DNA of 64,000 bases, taken from positions 7,130,001-7,194,000 of the forward strand of contig BTRK01000003.1 of the NCBI GenBank assembly GCA_036245805.1. The letters run 5' to 3'. The translations under genes were made by a program, and so were the position numbers. How positions within the stretch are numbered: position 1 is the stretch's first letter; the number at the start of each line of letters is the position of its first letter. A model generated the notes under the pieces. That model did no database searches. It was not told the DNA's origin and worked only from the letters and a program-made list of their open reading frames with translations. This document shows, in pieces, positions 58,877-64,000 of the stretch. The stretch is from Pristionchus mayeri (taxonomy: Eukaryota; Nematoda; Chromadorea; Rhabditida; Neodiplogasteridae).

Positions 58877-59314
58877 ATGTGCCACTGGAGACCTCCTCTC
58901 CTACTTGAACATGTTGACATGGTTCATAATCGCGTTTTTCGGGACGACCGGCCAGATAACAACAAAGGTGCGTGAATTTGTACACTGTAACTTGTTCCCG
59001 TGTTCTTAACAAGTTCAACATTCAACAGGATTGCCTTGCACAATCGGGACAATATCGATTCTTGTCGCATGTTTTGTCATCGGTATCGCTACTCCATGCA
59101 TTACGTTGTTCTGTATCATCAAATTTGGTAAGTTAACAATGCATTAAAATCCGAATCTGTGGCTCAAATTCCAGACTTGATTTTCGATGTATTATCCCTG
59201 TGGGATGGACTGCTATTTTGTGGATATGTCTTGAGTATCGTGTTCATAGTGTCAGAAATCATGCTATTCTTCCACATCCGCCTTCCAAGGAGAGTGATCC
59301 GTGGCCAATGGTAG
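58877..59314 (+). CDS. Array copy 4: intact small two-span membrane protein, 109 aa
   Basis: Exons 58877-58967, 59029-59127, 59175-59314 (91+99+140 nt) join in phase; stop TAG. Exon 1 gives a polar N-terminus (MCHWRPPLLLEHVDMVHNRV). Exon 2 (residues 31-63) is one membrane span (GTISILVACFVIGIATPCIT). Exon 3 gives a short acidic link, a second span (GYVLSIVFIVSEIMLFF) and a basic tail ending RLPRRVIRGQW. Related exons occur at least four more times in 54.2-61.7 kb, always with TM1 exon near 99 nt and a TM2 exon ending in a basic stretch and Trp, so this is a tandem gene family. I know no named family with this plan. Likely integral to a cell membrane; function unknown. The first exon is supported by phase and by the MCH copies elsewhere, but the MED-type exon could be an alternative start. 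Confidence 0.72.
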
Positions 59315-59479
59315 ACAAACATCCGCTCTCGAATGCATTTCATTGGGGTTTTCATATTATTGAAATCGTGTTCTCCCCTTTGTCCGATGTGAGTGAAATG
59401 AAATATCGTAACCATGATTCGTTGATATGTATGTTAATAATAAAATTATAAGACTTTATTTTGTTGTTTCGTTCATTCG

Positions 59480-60300
59480 CTCTCAGAAGCTTAAGGAGTC
59501 TCCAGTATTGCTATCAGCTACGGCACAGAGGGAAACGAAATGGAAAGGAGAAGGTCCGTTCCTCCATCTTATAAGATCTTACTTCATTTTTGTAATATCG
59601 CTTGACGCTTGAAAGCTTGTGTGAGCTCTTCGCAAAATCATGTTATTGATAAACACATTTGCAATATTGTATTGATATGAAAGTGATCGTCTTTGTCGAT
59701 AACACTTGATCTTCCTTGTATTGTTATTGACTGTTTCGTGATGATGTTGTTTGTGCTTCTAACAACAATGCAAATCCGATGAGATTTGAAGGGGAAGTCC
59801 TCTTATGTCGATGAGTCACCATTTATTACTATAAGCAACAGTAGAGTGGCAAAGGAGAAGAGCAGAGCAAACGTGCCCCCCGATTCATTGCCTCCAACAA
59901 AAGCCGATGGAGGACGCAGCCAAGTCAATGATATATGCGATATTGGAGAACGCTGGAGGATAAGGTTTGCGGACAGCAGTCATTGCAAGGTGAGGTATTT
60001 ATTGATTGATGATGTGCGTTGATTATTGCATTTTTTTATTCGAGAAAGGTGTTCCCACAGAGGGGAAAATATTAAAAGTGTGATACTCGTTGCTCGAAAA
60101 AAAGAATGTAAAAAAATGTATAATCTATCACTCATTTAATTCTGAAATTTCTGCTGGGCAAGCAGAGAAGTGTACCATTGTTGCTACTGGAAACAGTGAA
60201 GAGGAAAAGGAGAAGGGAGGGAATAGATTCTTTTCCTTCTACCCTCCTAATCTCCCTATTGTCTCAAATTACATTAAAAATCTTGACTTCTCTACTCAAT
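59480..60300 (+). pseudogene. Array: leftover leader and MED-exon pieces
   Basis: Three related blocks ('gagtctccagtattgctatc', 'gagtcaccatttattactat', 'gtgtaccattgttgctactg') at 59,485, 59,815 and 60,168 match the leader before 57311. At 59906 MEDAAKSM resembles the MED-type exon but is followed by a stop, with no TM exon. These are partial duplicates of the unit. Confidence 0.5.
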
Positions 60301-60423
60301 AGTACCTTTGTATAGTACCTTTGTCGTTCCTTCAACATGGTAATATCGTATTGTGATGACTATTCTTTTCTGTATAGTATCCACCATCTATTGTTCGAAT
60401 CCCCGCCACGAGCTATAAATATA

Positions 60424-60444
60424 TTATTATTATTATTATTATAC
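60424..60444. repeat. (ATT)n microsatellite
   Basis: Seven ATT units. Just upstream, 'tgttcgaatccc' is a box B-like relic, so this may be a SINE tail. Confidence 0.7.
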
Positions 60445-60454
60445 AGCTAACGCA

Positions 60455-61739
60455 ATGGAGAACGATCCGCATGAGCAGTTTCTTACGATAGGTGAGAAGT
60501 GTTTCATAGTTGGCACCGCAAATCTAAATCGTAAAACTAAACTTGTAGGAATACAATTGCGAATAACTGTCTATATGGCCAAACTCGCAACCTGATTATC
60601 GGCTTCCTCTTGATCATGCCGCTTGTCATACACGGTAAGTATTAGGTTGATGCAAAAGTCTTGCGGTTTTTTGTGTCCTTGCTTTGAACTATCATAATTC
60701 TCTCGTCCCAAATCACGATGACTAATAAACATAGCAATGTTTAGAGGTATGTTTGTACTTTACATACACGCATTTCAATCAATCCGATATCGCAATCAAC
60801 GCAATAAATTATGATAAAGCCAATTAGAATTTATTCTAAAAAATTGCATTAAGTGTATTTTACCGGATATTTGTTGTCAAAATTCACGAAACCTGCCCAT
60901 ACTGATGTCTGAGAAGTATTACGTATACCCTTTCAGAAAATATGTTAGAGCTGTCTCTCAATTAAGTTTGGACCGAATTACATGCTATTGGAAATGTGCT
61001 GTCGATTCTGGTTACATGAAACTTTTTCGGATTTTTTGCATCGAAGACCAAGCATATAGGCTTCGCTTTGAGTGCGCTATATTCATCCATTAAGAGGCTT
61101 TATTCTCTGAAAAAAATATTGGCGCCTGCACCTTTAATTTGAATTTCTTTTTTGAAAGCCTGCAAATTTGAATTTCTCATTTTCTAAAAATATGCGAAAT
61201 GAACATAAAAAATGCAATATGTAGTCATTTACAGATCAATGCATTTCTCAAAAGGATGTAACTTCCATCATCCATGAGAAAAAAGTATGTATAGGGTAAA
61301 GATGGGAGCTTCATATAACCACCAGGAATTGAGCACTCATGCTTCAGAGGAAGCAGAATATTGAAAAATATGTCGTTTTCGATGGATAAATGTTCGCAAT
61401 TTTAACTTTGTCCTGCTCTCGCCTCTCCGATTGGGCAATGCTGATCGGGTGCGCATATGAAAGAGTATGCAAGGCCTCATTATTAATTAATATACGAAAG
61501 GTCATCGGTCAAATTGAAAGGAAGATGGAAGGCAAAATATCAAAAAACCGCAAGACTTTTGCATCAACCTAATAATTAAATCACTTACACAATAATCCCA
61601 ATCTGTAGGTTGACAATGAATGACGATCACATTTGCAGACCTTGGCATCGAAGAGTCTTCACTAGCTTATCGATTTTTGATGACATTATGTGTCAACATG
61701 GAAATGTTTGTGCTTATCTTTATCCTGTTCTGGTCCAAA
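60455..61739 (+). pseudogene. Array copy 5: disrupted by a mariner remnant and an RTE LINE
   Basis: Possible exon 1 60455-60492 (MENDPHEQFLTI), TM1-like exon about 60551-60635 (NLIIGFLLIMPLVIH) and TM2-like exon from 61639 (DLGIEESS ... NMEMFVLIFILFWSKFW). Phase between the second and third matches the intact copy (codon split G/AC), but the first does not connect in frame. The intron between the last two holds the mariner remnant 60642-61572, and the LINE at about 61740 cuts the last exon. Confidence 0.6.
60642..61572. mobile_element. mariner remnant (931 bp), TTAGGTTGATGC ends
   Basis: Perfect terminal repeats of about 30 bp (TTAGGTTGATGCAAAAGTCT and inverse), TA on both sides (60640-60641, 61573-61574). 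The interior has no readable transposase. Confidence 0.9.
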
Positions 61740-64000
61740 TTCTGGTCCAAAACGCGAGTGGCGAGCGGTGGGGTGCGCATTTCGTCCCCTCGTCTCCGAT
61801 TCCCTCCGCCAGAGTCACTCTCCCAGCAGCTTTGGCAAGCGGGAGTTGTAAGCCACCTCGATGGGTCGTCCATTCTACGTCGGTACGCTGAACGCCCGGA
61901 CGCTCGCGCCACGAGACAAGCTTCGCGAGATCGAGTTGGCCCTCTCCAAGATCAAATGGGACGTGATGGCTGTGCAGGAAGCGAGGATTGTGGGTTGTGC
62001 TTCCTTCAATCTTTCGTCTTCAGGCATAGTTGTTTTCCATTTGGGAGGTGCCACCGCCCACAATGGTGTGGCCTTCCTTCTCCGTGCCCATCTCGCACGA
62101 GGAGCTGTGTTCCGAGGCCTCTCTGATCGACTCGCCACTCTGCAACTCCCCAACCATCGCCTCTTCCTTGTCTGCGCGTACGCACCCACATCTGCCTACG
62201 ATGATGCGGACTACGATGACTTCATGGACAAGGTCGAGACCGCTCTGCAGAGTGCGCCAAGAGGTTATATGCCAGTCCTGGTTGGGGATATGAACTGTCG
62301 AGTTGCGTGCGAGCCAGGCAATGAAAGATTTGTCGGCAAGTACGCATCTCCGACCCCGAACTCACGCGGACGGACCTTCACTGAAGTTTGCGTGAGGAAC
62401 CGGCTGCGCATTCAGAACACCTTCCCCGAGAGAAGAAATGGCAGGATATGGACTTGGCGATCTCCAAACGGCACCACCTTCCACCAGATTGACTTCGTTG
62501 CAACGCCAATTTCGGAGAGAGTAGTCAACTGTGGTATCGTTGGCCGATTTGAGTTTGACTCAGATCATCGCCTTATCCGACTATGCCTCTCTCTCCCCAA
62601 CAAGAGCCGGAAGCAAAGATGCAAGAAGCGATTAGAATTCAACAAAATCGCCTTCACTGAAAACGCGAATCTTCTTGCTTCCCTGCCCCTTGACCGTCCC
62701 ACCTCAGCTACTGACGCCTATCACAAGACCCAAGCGTTTACGAAGACTGCGGCAAGTAACTGTTGGCGAGACAAGCACTCCCCTCCATGGATTTCCCAAG
62801 CAACGCGCAATCTCCTGGCACAACGTCATCTCCTCAGATCCACTCCGCAATCCAATGTCGCATTTGTCATCGCATGCCGGGCTGCGCGAACCAGTCTCTC
62901 AGCTGACATCAGAAGGAGGAAAGAGGAACAAGCAAGACAAGCCGCATCCATGGGAAAGAGTATCATCAAGGCAATGCTCAATTTACAAACTTCACGAAAG
63001 AGACTGCTAATCCCCGACGCAACTGGTGCTCTCTCGCAAGATGCAACCATGATCACCGTCCGTACTTTCTTCGAGAAGCTGTACACTACCACAGTTGAAC
63101 TACCCCTGATGATCCCTCCCCATGCTGCTTTCCCTATTCCTCCCTTCCAGCCTGATGAGACAAGATACGCGCTCTCTCATCTAAAATGCGGACACTCTCC
63201 CGGCTCCGATTCAGTCCTTCCTGACATGCTCACCTTTCCCGAGATCACCTTGCCCCTGTCCTTGCGGACCTACTCAATCATCTGGCAGCCGGTGACCAAG
63301 TCCCTCAAGATATGGTCGAAGCCGTTGTCTCTCTGATCCACAAGAAAGGGGACCCAACCAACATCAGCAACTTCAGACCGATCTCTCTGCTTACCGTAAC
63401 CATGAAAGCAGTCACCCGCGTGATCTTGAGAAGAATGGAGGTGTTACTTGAAGAGACCGAGTCCCCTACCCAAGCTGGCTTCCGGAAAGGGTTCAGTACT
63501 CTGAATAACTTGCACGCAATCAAGCAGGTGGCAGAGCGTACGCACGAATACGGTATTCCGCTGTATCTCGGATTCGTTGACTTCCGTAAGGCTTTTGACT
63601 GTGTGGAGTGGAGTGCGGTATGGTAATCTCTATGGACATCTGGGATAAATCCTACCCTCATCCACCTCCTCCGCCGCCTCTACGAGTCTTCGACTACTGT
63701 CATCCGAGTGAACGAGGATCAAGTTCCAGTCACAATCAGGAGAGGAGTTCGCCAAGGGGACACTCTTTCCCCTCGCCTTTTCAACGTCGTCCTTCGCTCA
63801 GCAATGAACGAGATCGATTGGGAGAATGACGGAATCAAGATCGATGGAAGAAACCTGAGCCACCTCGAGTACGCGGACGACATCGCCCTGATACCTGAAC
63901 TGCAGCGAATGTTGAAAAAGTTAATGGAAGCATGTGCACGCGTCGGTTTGGAAGTAAACGACTCAAAAACCGTGCTTCTAACCTCGTGCAGCACCACTCG
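61740..64000 (+). mobile_element. RTE-type LINE, second copy, broken, runs off the window
   Basis: The 5' end is recognised by 'gcgagcggtggggtgcgcat', matching 'gcgagcggtgtggtgcgcat' in the 5' region of the LINE at 37311-40215. The 3' end lies beyond the window. Inserted in the TM2 exon of array copy 5. Confidence 0.88.
61861..64000 (+). pseudogene. RTE endonuclease-reverse transcriptase, frameshift and stop
   Basis: Starts MGRPFYVGTLNARTL; endonuclease motifs (VQEAR, VLVGDMNC, SDHRLIRL) and the start of RT are readable to about 63,235, where a frameshift occurs (the next frame gives QDMVEAVVSLIHKKGDPTN). An in-frame TAA follows at 63624-63626 in the segment after FDCVEWSAVW, after which the frame continues (VRQGDTLSPRLFN, LEYADDIALI). 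A short deletion follows the YADD motif. Clearly related to the intact 915-aa protein at 37344-40091 but diverged. Confidence 0.88.

Overview
The window is nuclear DNA of a small-genome metazoan, most likely a free-living nematode; a diplogastrid such as Pristionchus would fit. This rests on short GT-AG introns (often 45-70 bp), an F-box protein of the nematode type, tandem families of tiny multi-exon membrane and secreted proteins, and many mariner/Tc1 remnants plus an RTE-type LINE. The species is inference, since no marker gene is present. Protein genes are split into small exons. I rebuilt five loci by matching splice sites and reading phase, and none corresponds to one long open frame.

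Layout. 1-4.7 kb: repeats (a 90-bp hairpin MITE, a decayed 1-kb foldback), no supported gene. 4.77-8.73 kb: two minus-strand paralogues of a small Cys-rich membrane protein with an MGAK N-terminus; the first is intact, the second has a stop in exon B. 8.79-13.75 kb: a foldback carrying a deleted Ty3/gypsy element, a third inverted LTR, and a copy of the empty target site. 14.4-16.2 kb: a dead mariner with a 540-bp MITE inserted just before its transposase start. 17.89-35.05 kb: a 19-exon F-box gene (688 aa) whose long introns are almost entirely foldback or TIR transposons. 36.63-43.4 kb: a partial tandem duplicate of that gene (exons 12-19), now a pseudogene, carrying an intact RTE LINE and a mariner remnant. 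43.4-46.3 kb: three more foldbacks. 46.58-53.49 kb: a 13-exon minus-strand gene for a secreted 364-aa Cys-rich protein, with a minisatellite and a mariner remnant in its introns. 54.2-61.7 kb: a tandem array of a small two-span membrane protein family, one copy intact (58,877-59,314). 61.74 kb to the end: a second, broken RTE LINE inserted into the last array copy.

The genes do not form an operon or pathway. The coherent theme is lineage-specific family expansion (F-box, secreted Cys-rich, small membrane proteins) together with heavy foldback-transposon invasion of introns. Two strong candidates for undescribed biology are the two-span membrane protein array and a set of foldback elements whose ends are built from short iterated motifs that differ from member to member. 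All coordinates come from reading by eye, and boundaries of diverged repeats are approximate.
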